This document shows, in pieces, positions 23,044-35,800 of a stretch of 64,000 nt of DNA. The notes beneath the pieces are model-generated. The model was given only the letters and a program-made list of their open reading frames with translations, was not told where the DNA came from and did no database searches. The translations under genes were made by a program, and so were the position numbers. The number at the start of each line of letters is the position of its first letter. Within the stretch, counting starts at the first letter, position 1. The stretch comes from Symsagittifera roscoffensis (Eukaryota; Xenacoelomorpha; Acoela; Convolutidae), in assembly GCF_963678635.1 (NCBI RefSeq), contig NC_087064.1, positions 57,732,338-57,796,337 of the forward strand. The letters are read 5' to 3'.

Positions 23044-24276
23044 GCGAAAAGTTCGGACAGACAGAATTAATTAAAAAGAGCAACTGTCTAGACATCAAAG
23101 GAAATTAAAACTGAAATAAACATAACGTCGAAAGTTCATAAAGCAGATCTTTCGCTCAAAACCTATAACCACGGCGGGCAATTGCATTCCGAAGCCGAGT
23201 AGGCACACTAAGGGCAAGATTTTGCGCGTAATCTTCTGGCAAAGAAAACCAAATATCGCGAACTTTTTGGGCAGCTTCTTCAGGAGTTTTTGGTGGATCT
23301 AAAGCCATTTTTTTCTTTTTCTTCCCCACACATTTTCAATTGGGTTTAGATCAGGGCTATATGGGGGCCATTCGAGCAGTGGAATTTTTTTTCTCGTAAA
23401 TAGTTTTTGGTCACATTTGCAGTATGGGGTGTGGCATTGTCTTGTTGAAAAACAAACGTTCTTCTTGGGGGGTTCAGCATGTCCACACTAGGGAGCAAAA
23501 AATTTGGTAAAGTTTCTTCTGTATAATGCTGGGCGTTAATTGTGGAATAGAAAGTTTCAATAGAGCCGAAACCAAAAAATAAAAAACAACCCCAGACTGT
23601 CACATTTCCACCCCTCTGAATTTGGGTATCGATTAAAATTCTTGTTTCAAATCGCTCGCTTGACCGTCTCCAAAAATATATCTCCGAGTTTTTTCTCGTT
23701 TTCTTAAGTTTCACAACCATTTCGTCGGAAAACATAACCCGACTCCAATCGAAATTCAAATAACGATTTGCATAAAGTATTCGTTTTTCTCTTTGTTGTG
23801 ACGTCAAAAAAAATTGCGATGCTTTTCGGTAACGAAATCCTGCTTTTTGAATACGTCGTCGAATAGTAAACCTTGAGACGGGAAAATTATTGCTCAGGGT
23901 GGCTAAGGTTTTTCTGCGATCAGTTTCCAAATTTTGAATAATTTCATCATCTTCACCTGCGTTTGTTTTATTGGGGCGACCTAATTTCTTTTTTTGTTGA
24001 ATAAAAGTCCTTGATATTCGTCTTTGTAAAACATCATAAACGGTAGATTTCGACTTTTTAACCAATGTTGCTAACTGTTTTATTGTAAAATCTGGATTTT
24101 CATCGCAATATTTAAAAATTAGGTTTGCATAATCATCGGATAATCGACGACTTCGCATTTTGAATTTGGTCTGACAAAAAGTTTAAGGTTGTCCGGCTTC
24201 AGATTTTGCATGCAAAAAAACGTCGAAAAGCACTGATTGCTTATTTTAATTAATTCTGTCTGTCCGAACTTTTTGC
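23044..24276 (-). mobile_element. Tc1/mariner-type transposon, nearly intact
   Basis: 1,233 bp flanked by TA (23042-23043 and 24277-24278). The inverted repeats begin GC(G/A)AAAAGTTCGGACAGA and match for about 33 bases with one mismatch. It encodes one transposase on the minus strand. Size, TA duplication and gene content fit the Tc1 group. Confidence 0.93.
23156..24158 (-). pseudogene. Tc1-like transposase, one frameshift
   Basis: About 333 aa if read across one frame change, close to the usual ~340. ATG at 24158 (MRSRRLSDDYANLI) and stop TGA at 23158. An N-terminal helix-turn-helix region (FTIKQLATLVKKSKSTVYDV) is followed by a second one and a GRPNK AT-hook-like linker. The catalytic region shows VMFSDE, then FVFQQDNATPHTAN, then in the next frame PPYSPDLNPIENVWG with the final Glu, i.e. 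a DDE triad. The frame breaks at a run of eight T (plus strand 23385-23392), one base more than needed. Everything else is open, so it is either a very recent pseudogene or a homopolymer sequencing error. Confidence 0.92.
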
Positions 24277-24597
24277 TAGTAATTATACTAAGACTCCATA
24301 CACGCATAACATTATAACAAAATTGGACAGTTGTTTTTCACAAATATTTTTACTCGTAGTACCTCGACAAAACCTAGACAAATTGCTTTCAAATTTTGTA
24401 GTATGTTCTGTATAAGAAACCTTTGAGTCAAAAACATTTTCCGAAAAAAAACGAAACTGTTGCTTCCATTCAATGGCTCGTTGTTCGTTTGCACCTTTCT
24501 TATATTATCACTGTTTCGTCCAAAGTTGCTGTTTATTTTAACCATTCAATAATTTTGCAAACGCTTTTATCACAGCGTCATCTGTATACAAAATTTG

Positions 24598-24692
24598 ACT
24601 TGCTTTACTTCAGGTTTTCTTGCTTTACTTCAGGTTAAGTATCGATCAAATTTCTTGCTTTACTTCAGGTTAAGTTTCAATCAAATATATGA
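24598..24692 (+). repeat. Short tandem repeat with TTGCTTTACTTCAGGTTAAG
   Basis: TTGCTTTACTTCAGGTT occurs three times in a row, the last two followed by AAGTNTC(A/G)ATCAAAT. The unit is ~35 bp; the first copy is shorter. Confidence 0.8.
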
Positions 24693-24836
24693 CATGATGA
24701 AAAGAAAAGGACCTAAAATGGTCAATTTGTTTTGCTTTAGAGTGCCTGAAAGTTTTTTGTTGATTTTTAGATAAAGTTCACAGACTAGTCGTCAACTGTT
24801 CAAAAGTTTTCCTATAATCAATGAAAACGCGCACCC

Positions 24837-25640
24837 GCACTGGAGCTTTAAAGATAATTTTCAATTATATTGGATTTTAATCGTTGGTCTCTATAAAAAT
24901 CAAAAAAAGGAAAAAGGGTTATACACTTGGTTTTTGTCAAGTCAATAAAGTCCATTTTTAGCGGTTGCAATCAATTATAATATATTATGATCAATTTTTT
25001 CTTCTTAAATTTGTTTGATTTCCAGACGCAGTGCAGTGTATTCAAAAATTGACACTTGCTTTATGGCTTATAATTTAATGTATTAGAAAAGTGCAAAAAT
25101 GATATGCAATTTACCAAAAAAAACTTTATTTTGTTTTCAATTTTTTCCCGTCACATTTTTTCATGTACATTATTTTAAATTGTCAAATTTTGTTGAAATT
25201 TATTCACAGCTTTATTTTATTTTTTTGCCTCAGCCAAATAACGTCCCTATCGCTCTTTCCGTATCCCCCTTCCATGTTTATAAAAAGCTGGGAGTTAGTT
25301 ATCTGCAAACCCCCCCCCCCTCTCACCACAAAAGGAGGTAAAACGGGATTGGGTTAATAATAGGGTATGGTAAACTGGGATTGATGGGGCAGCGGGGTTC
25401 AACATAATCGAGTTTTTTTGAATAAACAAGGGCTGTGAGGGGTGTGGAAGGGGATGTGGGTGGGGTTGATTGTGGAAGGGGATTTGATAGTTGTGAAAGT
25501 AGGGGCGGATGTCAAAGATTGTGAAAGTAGGGGGGGGGGGGGGTTCAAATAAACTGGGATGAGCATGTTCGTTCACGTTCTAGTTTTGCAGAACGTTGAG
25601 TTTTACAATATTTTGATATATGCTGATATTTTTCAACATA
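24837..25640 (+). repeat. TIR-family element, left-end copy
   Basis: Starts GCACTGGAGCTTTAAAGATA, matching the left end at 57200 (CACTGGAGTTTCATG). It continues with ATATTGGATTTT and an AT-rich zone with ATTATAATATATTATGATC. The interior is a degenerate G-rich array of GTAAACTGGGATTG-like units (25310-25560), including a run of 13 G. No matching right end was found, so this copy is truncated. Confidence 0.6.
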
Positions 25641-25919
25641 AGTTCGTGCAAAAATCATCCAAACAATTCAAAAATTTATTTAGCTGTAACAAAACTTTGA
25701 TAAAAAGATTGAATTTTTGAGTCAAACGCCGTTTACATATTGACTATTGCTTGAACACTGAATTAATTGTGAGCACGATTATTTTTGGTCAACAAACACC
25801 TAAAATCTAAAAATGTTCATTGCTCCATTCATGGATTGAAATACCAATTTACACTCAGATATTGTTTGATTTAGTGAGCAAATTTATGCAAGCATAAGAT
25901 ATTCACAGGGATCGACTCA

Positions 25920-26645
25920 CGGGCCCTAAGGCTCCTCGAGGAGCCGTCCCATAAGGTAGACTTTTACAGAATAAGTTGAGGAGAAAGAAAAGGCAGGAAT
26001 TAGATCAATTGTCAAATATCAGGTGAAGGAGTTCAAAGTTATCTGTGGCAAAATTACGTTTAGTGTTTTGTAATTATGAGTTCAATTGAGATTTCGACAT
26101 ATCTTTCAAGTTCTCTGGAAAAAGATTATTAGCCGAAAAAATTGTATAACTTGAGCATTTTAACTCTAACCGATTGTAATAAGCAATTAGATCTAACAGA
26201 TTTTGAACGTAGCATTCTCAAGCTACGGGCACGTGTTTGCCTACAGTTATTTAGTTGATTAAAATGCAGAAACTTTTATGGCGATTTACCGAGTATTTGA
26301 TAAATAACTTTTTTTAAAAGAGTATCTAGAAACAATTCAAAAACGGTATCAATATTATATTCTGATAACTTTTCCGTAATGTGATTAAATTTGCGCCTAA
26401 AAATAGTTCTAAGAATTCGCTTTTGCATTGAAAAAATTTTGCTTAAACTTGTTTTGGACGCACATCCATAAACTAAGATGCCGTATGATATTAAAGGTTT
26501 TGCATAAACTTGATAAAATCTAAGAAGAAATGTTCTAGAAAAAACATTTCTTGCTTTATAAAGAATTCCATTAAATTTAGCTAACTTTTTACAAACATGA
26601 TCTATGTGTTGCTTAAAACAGAGCTTATTATCCACCACATGGTAA
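25920..26645 (-). pseudogene. LINE 3' end (RT thumb and C-terminus), inverted
   Basis: Minus-strand open frame 26276-26638 reads VDNKLCFKQHIDHVCKKL, then YAKPLISYGILVYGC and MQKRILRTIFRRK, the post-palm part of a jockey/CR1-like LINE RT. It resembles 10993-11325 (KLNFHQHIDKVKNKF, YVQPIFQYGV) but is clearly diverged. It is cut at about 26645 and runs into non-coding 3' sequence toward 25920. A 5'-truncated LINE copy. Confidence 0.82.
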
Positions 26646-26649
26646 GGAA

Positions 26650-28250
26650 TGTAATTCTAAACAGCTAGATATAACGGACTTTCCACACAATTTTCAATTA
26701 AGGATTGCTTAATCAAATAAAATCTAGATACGGAAACCTCGAACTTCAGCCAGGGCACCGGTGTGACAATAAATTTGCGTTCAGTTCATGATGTTTGCTC
26801 CAAGATAGCTGATTTTCATCAATTTTTTTTTCATAACAACCTTAAATTTTGAGATAATGAAGTTCTGACTGGTTCAATCTTTTTCTTCTCATTTTGGGCG
26901 CTAAAAAGACTCGCCTCAGTTATAAGTGCGATTTATTTTAGCCTCGAAATGTGAAGTTAGGCCGAGCCAGATGTCCAAATAAACCCAAAAAGATTTAGTG
27001 TGCCTCGATCTGGCCACATCAATATCAATAACGCTCTGTTTGCTCAGATTTTAATGTATGAACCAAAACCAGTTTAAACGGTTCTACCTTGTTACTTATC
27101 CTCCACAATGCTCACTTTTTGTAAGAAAAAATAAAGATTCTAAATGCAGTCCGCTTCAAATTTCACTGCTCAAACGTATGAATTATCCTAATAATACGAT
27201 GAGTATGTTTAAAAAATGACAAGTGACACAGAATAGTTTTTAAGGGTATCTCCGAAACCAAAACACAAATTTGAAAATATTGAGTTTCTAGGTATTTTAC
27301 TGGATTAAAGTTCACAATTGATATTTTTATTCGGATCAGTTTTTGAGTTAATTACATAATAAGAAAAATTTTATTCATCGTTCAAATTTCAAGTTTCAAG
27401 AAAATATAGCAACTTTTTTTCGTACAACCTCTTCAATGACGCGAAGTGCTTCTATCTGTTGGCTAATAAACTGACTGCCTGAGCTGAATACTTTTTCTCA
27501 TCTAGATTTTCAAGAAAAAAATTATCTCAATTTTTGTTTAATTTGAAGGCTGTTTATGCTTTGAGCGTCGTTAGCTTGAGGTATGATCTTTATTGTTTTA
27601 ACTTAAAAGGAAGAACCATTCGGAACAGTATTCTATTCAGTATGTGGACCAAAATCTAATCTGGCAAAAAAGCGGCATTAGTAACAGCTGATTTTTCGTG
27701 GACAATTTTTTTTTGCAAAATGGATATATAATTAACGAGAAATCAGTTGCAGCCTGGTGGTTGTTGGTGTTGCAGGCTGGCGATTGTGGTCGTCGTGCAG
27801 TTGATTCGGCATCGTCAATGAGACTTGATGAACGATGCATTTAAGCAAGGCAGACAGAGTCACATCCGACAGAAGGTTCGTGGACAGGTACTTGAACACT
27901 CACAGGGGCACACTCAGGCCCACAAATTCAGACACACAAAGGGCAAGCATTCAGAAAGACGTTGATATTCCGGAACTTTGGGTTTTTGTGGTCACATTTT
28001 TTGCTGTTTTTTTTTTCTCGAAAAATTGTTTTTGTAAATTGAATTAAGAAAAATTCTAAAAAACGAACAACAAATGATGGCAACTGATGCGCACACAAAA
28101 ATATGTAACAAAAAAACGGTGGAGTTTAAGGAATAAAAATGGATTGTAAATGATTTAAAACGGGTGGCAAATCAACTTCAAATTTTGGGGAAAGTTTTCA
28201 AAAAAAATTATAAAGATTTTTTTTTGCTGCAAAACAGTAAGTTTAAAATC
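26650..28250. other. AT-rich region with a GC-richer island, no firm gene
   Basis: Mostly stop-filled AT-rich sequence. The island 27740-27960 is GC-richer and has a minus-strand open stretch (LLSDVTLSALLKCIVHQ) of about 55 codons with no clear start or splice partners. It could be an exon or a decayed insertion; I do not call a gene. Confidence 0.4.
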
Positions 28251-28347
28251 GATTTTCAATCAATTGTAATCGATTAGTTGGTGTAATTTATAGAGATTGA
28301 CAATGAAAATCCAATATAATCGATTATTATCCATGAAACTTCAGTGC
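28250..28347 (+). repeat. TIR-family element, right-end fragment
   Basis: Ends AATATAATCGATTATTATCC then CATGAAACTTCAGTGC, matching right ends at 57831 and 50646. The left end was not found. Confidence 0.55.
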
Positions 28348-28839
28348 GGGTACTAACGTTCATTGTAACACTTTGAAAGATTTTAACTTGAATGCTGTTT
28401 CAAGAAATACTTTTTTGGAGGATCAAAAATTGGATCTGATAATTTTTAAACCAACACATAATCTAAGAAAACAAAGACAGCCAGTTGCTGTGCGAGTAGC
28501 ACAGAAGGTACGATCACAATACCATACAAAATTAAACCAATTAAAAAACACATCTTATCTTTCATATTGTTTTTTGTCAGCTGTGTTTATCTTTCAAAAA
28601 CAAAGCTCAAAAAATCGGAAAAAATGTTTTTTTAAATAAAAATCACGCTGAACACTGAAAATTTTTAAAAAGTTATTTCAATGTCACTCGAAGCGCTTCT
28701 TGAATTAATTGCGTAACCAGGAGCCTGATGAGCCTAATTTTCACAACTTTTTTGTGAGATTTTATTAAAAAAACATTACGAGGCCAAAGTGTGCATTTTG
28801 TGAATTGTAAGCGAATTCCGCAACAAGGATGCTGCGTTT

Positions 28840-28990
28840 GTTCTTTTTTTGTTATTTCATTCTCTTTGATCGTTCCGAAAAAAGTTTAGCATGTTTAAAG
28901 ACTTGTCTTTGGAATCCAGAAACATACGGACACAAAATTGTGCGCCTATTCAGAGCACAGTTTGGTGTCGTAATGAATAAATGTTCACCT
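28840..28990 (+). repeat. Dispersed repeat D, copy 1
   Basis: About 130 bp with GACTTGTCTTTGGAATCCAG, AAACATACGGACACAAAATT and GTGCGCCT. The reverse complement recurs at 37395-37520 with scattered changes. Type unknown. Confidence 0.7.
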
Positions 28991-29597
28991 TCATTATCTA
29001 TAATCAAATTTTTCGTTGTTTGCTAGTGCTGTTTTATGCAAGTTTAGTTGATCAATTGGTTGAAATTTTTCTTTTGGGTTTGAAGAAAAACGCTATTTTA
29101 AGTGTTGTAGAAATGTTTTAAGCTACTTGAGGACACGCTGAAAAGAAATTTGATTCGCTTGATTCAAATTCAACAGCAAACCTAAATGAGGATTAAAAAA
29201 TTGTCCAGCATAAAACTGAGTTTTCAAGTACTGCAATGTTTATGCAAAACTAAGCTGCAATCCCTTCTGTCGTATTACGAATATTGACAAAAGCCTGGGC
29301 AAAAACTTTGATACAAGATTTTCAACTCGAACTTTTGTGACTTGCTGGGACTTCTTGCAAATTGTTCTAAAAAGTACTTTTGATCGTGAATTTTATCTTA
29401 AACAATAGTAGCGCTTGTTATAAGTTTCTTTTATGTAAAACTTCGTTTTTGTTGATTTGAAGAGGAGTATCATCAAGGTCTCTAAATATTTAGGACAGAT
29501 TTCTTCCGTCATATACAAATATTAACTTGCTATAACTTCAGCAAATAAAGAAATAATTTTTCTCATTTCATCCAAATTCTATATCCGATCATACAAA
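28991..29597. other. Upstream region of gene 2
   Basis: AT-rich sequence before gene 2 with no repeat recognised. Unlike gene 1, there is no acceptor-like AG within 30 bases of the ATG; the nearest candidate is AACTTCAG about 55 bases upstream. Confidence 0.4.
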
Positions 29598-29859
29598 ATG
29601 GAACCTAGACACTTAATAGTAATAGTTCTTGGATGTTTTGGCAGCACGCTTTCAATTCCAGATTGCTTAAAGGCCCATCAAACTTGTCCTTTGAATACGA
29701 AGCAATTATCCCTGCTACCTTTTCCTCTGCCAAACTGGGAAGATTGTCGAGATTCTTGCAATGCTCAAGAAAACTGCACTTCGTTCACGTTTTTTGACGG
29801 CCGAGGAGTACCATTTAAAAGGATGTGTTTTCTGTTCAAGCAGAAATGTCCTGATTCAG
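29598..29859 (+). CDS. Gene 2 exon 1: signal peptide and first PAN-like module
   Basis: ATG context AAAATGG. Encodes a hydrophobic leader then SIPDCLKAHQTCPL, CRDSCNAQENCTSFTFFDG and GVPFKRMCFLFKQKCPDS. The donor is TCAG|GTATAT with phase 1, same as gene 1. Confidence 0.9.
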
Positions 29860-32800
29860 GTATATTTCTAAACTTTTTATCATAGTTACAGGAGGCTGAG
29901 GTATTTTCTAGAGATGAGTTGGACGCATTAAGACGCTTTTCTACCTCTCCCAAAAAACTATAAAAAACCCTATTTTGCAAACAAAAATAGCGCAGGCAAA
30001 TCTCTAAAAAAGACAAAATCAGTTACACAAATCTCACTTTTTGCAAAGTTTTGTCCCGAGCCCACAAAATCACTGAAGGCGCCTTTTAAACCTTTCAGGG
30101 CCAATTGGCCAAAAAAATATGCCGTAAACAGGAAAAAATATGAAAAACGAATTGTTTTCAATGTGTTTAATATACAGCAACAAATGACTAACAACTAGCT
30201 TAATTTTAGGATTGTTGGAAGCGAGAATATTTGAAATTTTTCTTAATTTTCTTAGCCTTAAAAAAACTACGGAGACAACCTAACTAGCAGAGAAGATTAC
30301 AAAAGTCTTATATTGAATAAGATATAAAGGCTTACAAAATAAAATTTTGAACACGTTCGAAAAGTAAATAAAGATAGTCGGTGGCAGTGCAAGTAGCACA
30401 GAATGTTCCGACCATAATCCTATAAAATATATAATAAAGTGTTAGTTTTTTGCGAGTCGTGTGATAAAAGGATTGAACAAAAACCGGGGTTTTATTCACA
30501 TTCGTTAGTCGTAGTAAATACGGCCAATCGGACAACTTTTTTACTCGAAAAAAAATTATATGCTAAAACTAAGGCAAAACTTCAGCCATATCTAACATTT
30601 TATCTTTTTTTGTAGAATTAGTTTTTAAATTTTGAAGTTTTTTATTACCAAGATGGCGCTAAAAGTTATCGATACTTTTTTTACTGGGGTTCATTTTCTT
30701 CTACAATAAACCTGCTCGATTACGATGGTTTTTTGTGGTAATTATTTTGTATTAAAAAAATATATGCCTGTCCGCTCACCTCATTCGCTCACCTCATTCG
30801 CACAAAATTAAACAAAAAAAAAATAAAAAATGACTAAAAGAACTTCAATTTGATATATCACTCGACCCTTTCCGATGAATATTTGTTGTGCCTGATTTTG
30901 CTTGGACAAAAAAGAAAAAAAAAGAAAAAAAAACTAAAAGAAACCCAAATACAAAGCTCCTCACCATTTTCAATGGTCGGAACAACAAGAAAAAAAGTTA
31001 GTGAGAAGCCTTGAATGAAGAATTTCAAGGCTTACTTCAGTTTAACTAGTGCACACTTTGTGTATCAGATCATATTTTGTTTGAATATAGCTACCCAGAA
31101 ACAGTTGTGAATCTGTTTTCTGTTCATTATCTATTGTAATTTTCATTTCAATGAAACTTGGTACCGGAATTGTTGCAGCTTCTCAGCAGCTACTTTTCAT
31201 AGAGCTTCAAGTTGAACTTCTTTTCATGATGATTTTGAATTTTAATGCGCTCCAAGTTTTTATATCAACCAATTCGCACACGAAAAAAAATGGCTAAGCA
31301 AAGTTTTTATAGGCTGCAACAATTTTTTCTACGGTAAAACTGTTCTCGGTCTTACAAAATCTACAGATTTGTCAATTTTTTACCCAAAAAAGCAACGTGT
31401 TTTTAAAACAAATTATTTGATTCTGTATTGTTGTTTTTCTGGGAACCTTCATGTCTCCATTTTTATTAGTTTTTCCTGTTTTATGAAATTTAGTAACTGA
31501 TTAATTCAAAAAATCCTCAGCTTAAGTTTTTATTGTTCGGGTTTATGGAACCAGTTTGAAGCTAGTTATTTAATTAATTTTATTTAACTTTACTGTAAAA
31601 AATTCATAGCCAAACCAGTCATAATTCATGACTAAACCCTACTCTATATTTGTAAACCTGAAAACCTAGTGGTTCAGAGAATTAAAAATAAAGAATCAAA
31701 TCAGCTATTTTCTTTTCTCCAGTAACTTTGCTAAAAACCAGTATGCTGCTAAATCTATTGAGATAAGGAGATACAAAGGTAAGATTAGGATTGATATTGT
31801 TCTAACAAGTTGCACGAACCTATCCGACCGAAAATAGATAGCGTGACGAACAGACGATGTACCCTATTCGAAATTATTCTATGAGAAGGCCACCCCGGAC
31901 CTAAGCTCATTGAGTTTTTTAACTGATTAATCAGGTAATAAATTGTTTTTTTTTTGTGTTCGGCTTTTATAGAGTTGAATGATGTGGTAGTTTTGATTGA
32001 TATAACATCCGCGCACAACTTCATGCTAATGATTTGTTGAAGCTTGCTGATTTTTTGAACTAAGATTAAGTGCTTCCTTTGTCCAATTTTCTAGATACCT
32101 TTTTCTAAGTATCAATTTTCTCAGAATTGGAAAATAGTTGATCCTATCTATTTGCATAGCTCTTACACGCCAAACTTTCTGATTTGGGTTACATATCAAT
32201 GGTTTTGTGTCACCGAATTGTTTTTTTTTCATTGTCAATTTAATTATTTTGGCGTTTTCTGCATTTGTTATTCAATTGAATGATCAGATTATTTTTTGCT
32301 ATGAAATCTCAAGTAATCTCAAGAAATTGTGTAAGACCCCAATTGAGAATTTCAAACATTTTTGATTGCATTTCATATTAGTGTTTAAATTTATATTTAT
32401 GTTTGGAATGTTTCACAGCTCTAAGGGACAGTTATGATGTGCGTAGTAACTTGATTAGCCCTGTTTGATTGCCCAAAAAATCATCGGTGCTCAATGTAAT
32501 TCTAGTAGTTGCATAGTCGCAATTTTTGTTCAAAAAAGAATCAAATAATCCCATGAGAGTGCGGTTTGCTGCTTGTTATTGTTATTTTTCTCTTCAAAAC
32601 CCTTCAAATTATTTTTTATTTCATGATTTGGTTGAGGGTCGGTAATTGTGTGTAAAAGTTTTAGAACGTATCCAAGTTTTGCAAGTTCCCTGTTCTTGGT
32701 GATATGTAAAGACATGATAAAATCACTGAAAGCTTCAAAATCATTGATGGACACCATTGAACTATCAAAATTTGGAGCATTTTATCAATCAATTTTTTTT

Positions 32801-35800
32801 CTTCCATTTTTCATACACTATGCGGTTTCGGGATAGGTACATACGCCATCCAATCGAGTATTTCTTGAGTGTTCAATTATGTTTTGGTATTGACTGTTTA
32901 ATTGGAATTGGCTTGTTGATTTTCTTCCAATCAAGTTTCTGTTGAGCAATCTTTAATTTTGGGTTAAGTTGGTTCATTGAAATTTTTAATACCGTGCAAG
33001 TCTCCTCGAATTGTAGATTTTCGTTGTTCACTAATTAAAAAAATACTTGAAAAACAGTTCGGAGACAATGTTTGAAAAACAGGCAAAGAAAAGCGTTTCG
33101 AGAAATTTCTACAATTCTTGTGCCCAGAAAGTGCGTTTTTTGGCCTGCGCTGCGCTCTCAAGTTTTTTATTAAGTTGCGCCTAGAGCAACCCGAGAAAAA
33201 CTTTAGGCTTGATTGGCCGAAACTAGATGTCGTAAAAAAGTTTCCACGCGGGAATATGGCGGGTTCGAACCCTTTGTTAATGAGAGGATCGAATATCAAA
33301 TAGGGGCATGTCCATCCATTATTCCCTCTCAAAATCTGCTCACGGATGAAGCCAGATATTGGAGCCAATAAAAATTCGTTGTTCTGTTATTATTTGTTTA
33401 TTGCAAAATCCTTCTTGGAGTTGTCTGCCCTATTTTTTGCATAGAGGTAGTCTCCTGTGAAGGCTGTTACTCCGGCTACCAATGTCACTACTGCAGTATA
33501 GAAGGTATGGCTTTCTCAATGGACGGGGGAAATCTGCTTGGAATGTTCTCAGAAACGGACGAGGAAAGTTGCCGAAAGAAGTGCGCAGAAGACGAAAAGT
33601 GCTCGTATTATACAATTCATTTGGCTGACAGATACCTCATGCCTAATACGTGCACTTTGATGTCGGCTTCTTCAAAACCCGAGGTCTGCAAGTCGTGTCG
33701 AACGGGTCCAAAATCTTGTAACTTTTACGAAAATTGTAAACCGAACGAAGCTGTTATCATGTCAGCTTCGAATCTTTCGTCTTCTCAGAAAATTGAAACA
33801 AACGAAACTATCAAAATCGATACTATGGGCTGCACGGTCAAAGCAAACTTGCTTGCAGTGGGAGGTGGTGGCACTGGTGGTAGAGACAGTTTCAGCTCCA
33901 GTGCCAGTGCGTGAAATAAATGCATACAATTTCTAAAATTATAGTTTTCCGACAAAATTTGTTAAGTTGCTTTGAATCCGCAGAAAATTAACACACACAC
34001 ACACACACACACACACAAAACAGAAAATATAGGTTGATTTTTTTTAGCATCATTAACTCGGGTCGAGATGCTCACTGTGCGTTTTGACGCGTCAAGATCA
34101 AAAATCAGTTTGTTTCGACCGTGTCGATTAAATTCGGTATTTTTCGACTTTCTCGACCTAAGTCGGGTTATGTTTTGATTTTCTCGGCCAAAAAGTGCTC
34201 AATTTTGCTCGACCCTAGCAAGATTTGTTTTGACCGTCTCGAACAAGTTCAGGTTTGTTTCGACTTCCAATCTACATATGCTATCCAAAAATAAACTTTA
34301 CAATTTATGCTTTTCGGGTAAAGTCTCGGCTTATGCTTTTCAGGATGATTTTCTTCAGTATGAAATTAATTTAGTTTTAATGGTAATTCCAATGCTTCGT
34401 ATACTGAACTGTTTTTGAGCTAACTTTTTCTGTCTTATGGATTTCTGCTTTTCAATTTGTCGAAAACGTTCAAACGTTGGCTGCGCGCACCGAGGGTCCA
34501 TGGACTCTAATCGGTTATAATGGATTCCCGAGAGACAAATAATCCATTATAATCCATTAAAGATGTAAAGTTCAGACCACGAAATCATTTATATTGCCAT
34601 TATAAATCATGAATTTGGAAAAAAAATTCCAACTTAATCCATTATTTTTGGCAAGTAAAATCGATTAATTTTGCCAATATAATCCATTATTATCAATTAT
34701 TTTTGAAATGAAAATCCATTATAATCCATTATAATCGATTATAATCTATTTTATTTTTAGAACTAAATTCGGTCTTTTATGCAGCAATTTTGCAAATAGT
34801 TGCAAAAAAATTTGCAAAACGAATGCCAGGTTTTTTTTTACTAAATGCCATGTCTCAACGTCACTCCCTCAAGTTTTTTGACTTCTCCCCAACTAAAGGG
34901 GAATAAACCGAGAGCCGAGACTGGGAATAAACGGGGGGGGGGGGTCAATAATTGACCCCCTTACCCAAAGTTTACCAATGAAAAACTCCCCCATGTTAAA
35001 TCATAAGGGGGGATGGCGCTTGTGGTAAACTGGCAGTGAGGGGGGATAAACGGGGGCAGGGTAAGTAAAGGGGGTGTAAACTGAGACAAATTGAAAAAGT
35101 AGAGACAAAAAAATATAAATTTTAATGTGAAATGTAACATTTTATGACACGTAATCCGTAGTAACTACATTAAACATGAAATGGATTATATTGACATATG
35201 AAATATTAGGGTTGTAATTAATTTTTAATTGACTATAATTAAAAACTTTGTAATTTTTATAGATACTGACCATCTTATGACCATATTATCGATTATGATC
35301 CATGGCGCTCGGTGCGATTGATTTTGAAAGAAATTTTCGTGTTGACTGCGTCTTACACGGGGACAATTGGTATGTTTCGACCCTAAACTCGGCCAAACTA
35401 AGGTATTCTTTGCTGTTTCCGTCCAAAATGCTGAAACGGTCTCGAGCGAATCCGGGTATGATTCGGCTTTATCGACCGAAAAGAGTGGAAAGAACCGTGA
35501 AAAGATATGTTTCGACAAAAAAACATTCTCGAAAAAAATATATTCTCGTTTTTTGCTCGACCCAAGCGAGATATGTTTGACAACCTCGGACAAAGTCGGA
35601 TATCTTTCGACTTTCAATCAACTTATGCTACCCAAACATAACTTTTATAATTCATGCTGTTCCTGTAATGTCTCGAGTGCTCGAGGTATACTTCGACCGT
35701 GCTCGAGTAAGTTTCGACCGTGATCGGGGTATGTTTCGACAGCGCTCGACCGACTTTTGATAAGCTTCGACCGTGTACGCACCATGTTTTGAGTCTGTGC

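Larger units (their letters stand above)
29860..33444 (+). other. Gene 2 intron 1, repeat-filled
   Basis: Contains a degenerate hAT-MITE relative (29930-30130), a short Penelope-related element (30350-30990), an inverted SINE-like copy (31738-31908), plain AT-rich sequence (31910-33060) and another hAT-MITE relative (33100-33320). The acceptor is TTTTTTGCATAG. No second gene was recognised inside. Confidence 0.8.

Noticed and set aside
25295-25576. Minus-strand Pro/His-rich frame
   Set aside because: Low-complexity reading of the G-rich GTAAACTGG array in a TIR element; the same happens at 50191-50445.
27637-28047. Divergent short frames sharing a centre near 27835
   Set aside because: No splice-bounded exon stays open on the plus strand and no domain on the minus strand; kept only as an unassigned GC-richer island.
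28373-28639. 88-codon plus-strand frame
   Set aside because: Contains the dispersed family G word (CAGCCAGTTGCTGTGCGAGTAGC); repeat-derived and unsupported.
33245-33262. Possible tRNA T-arm GGGTTCGAACCC
   Set aside because: No acceptor, D or anticodon arms around it; part of a degenerate MITE.
35225-35723. Several overlapping frames on both strands
   Set aside because: Caused by the GC-richer TTTCGACCG minisatellite lacking stops; no conserved protein pattern.
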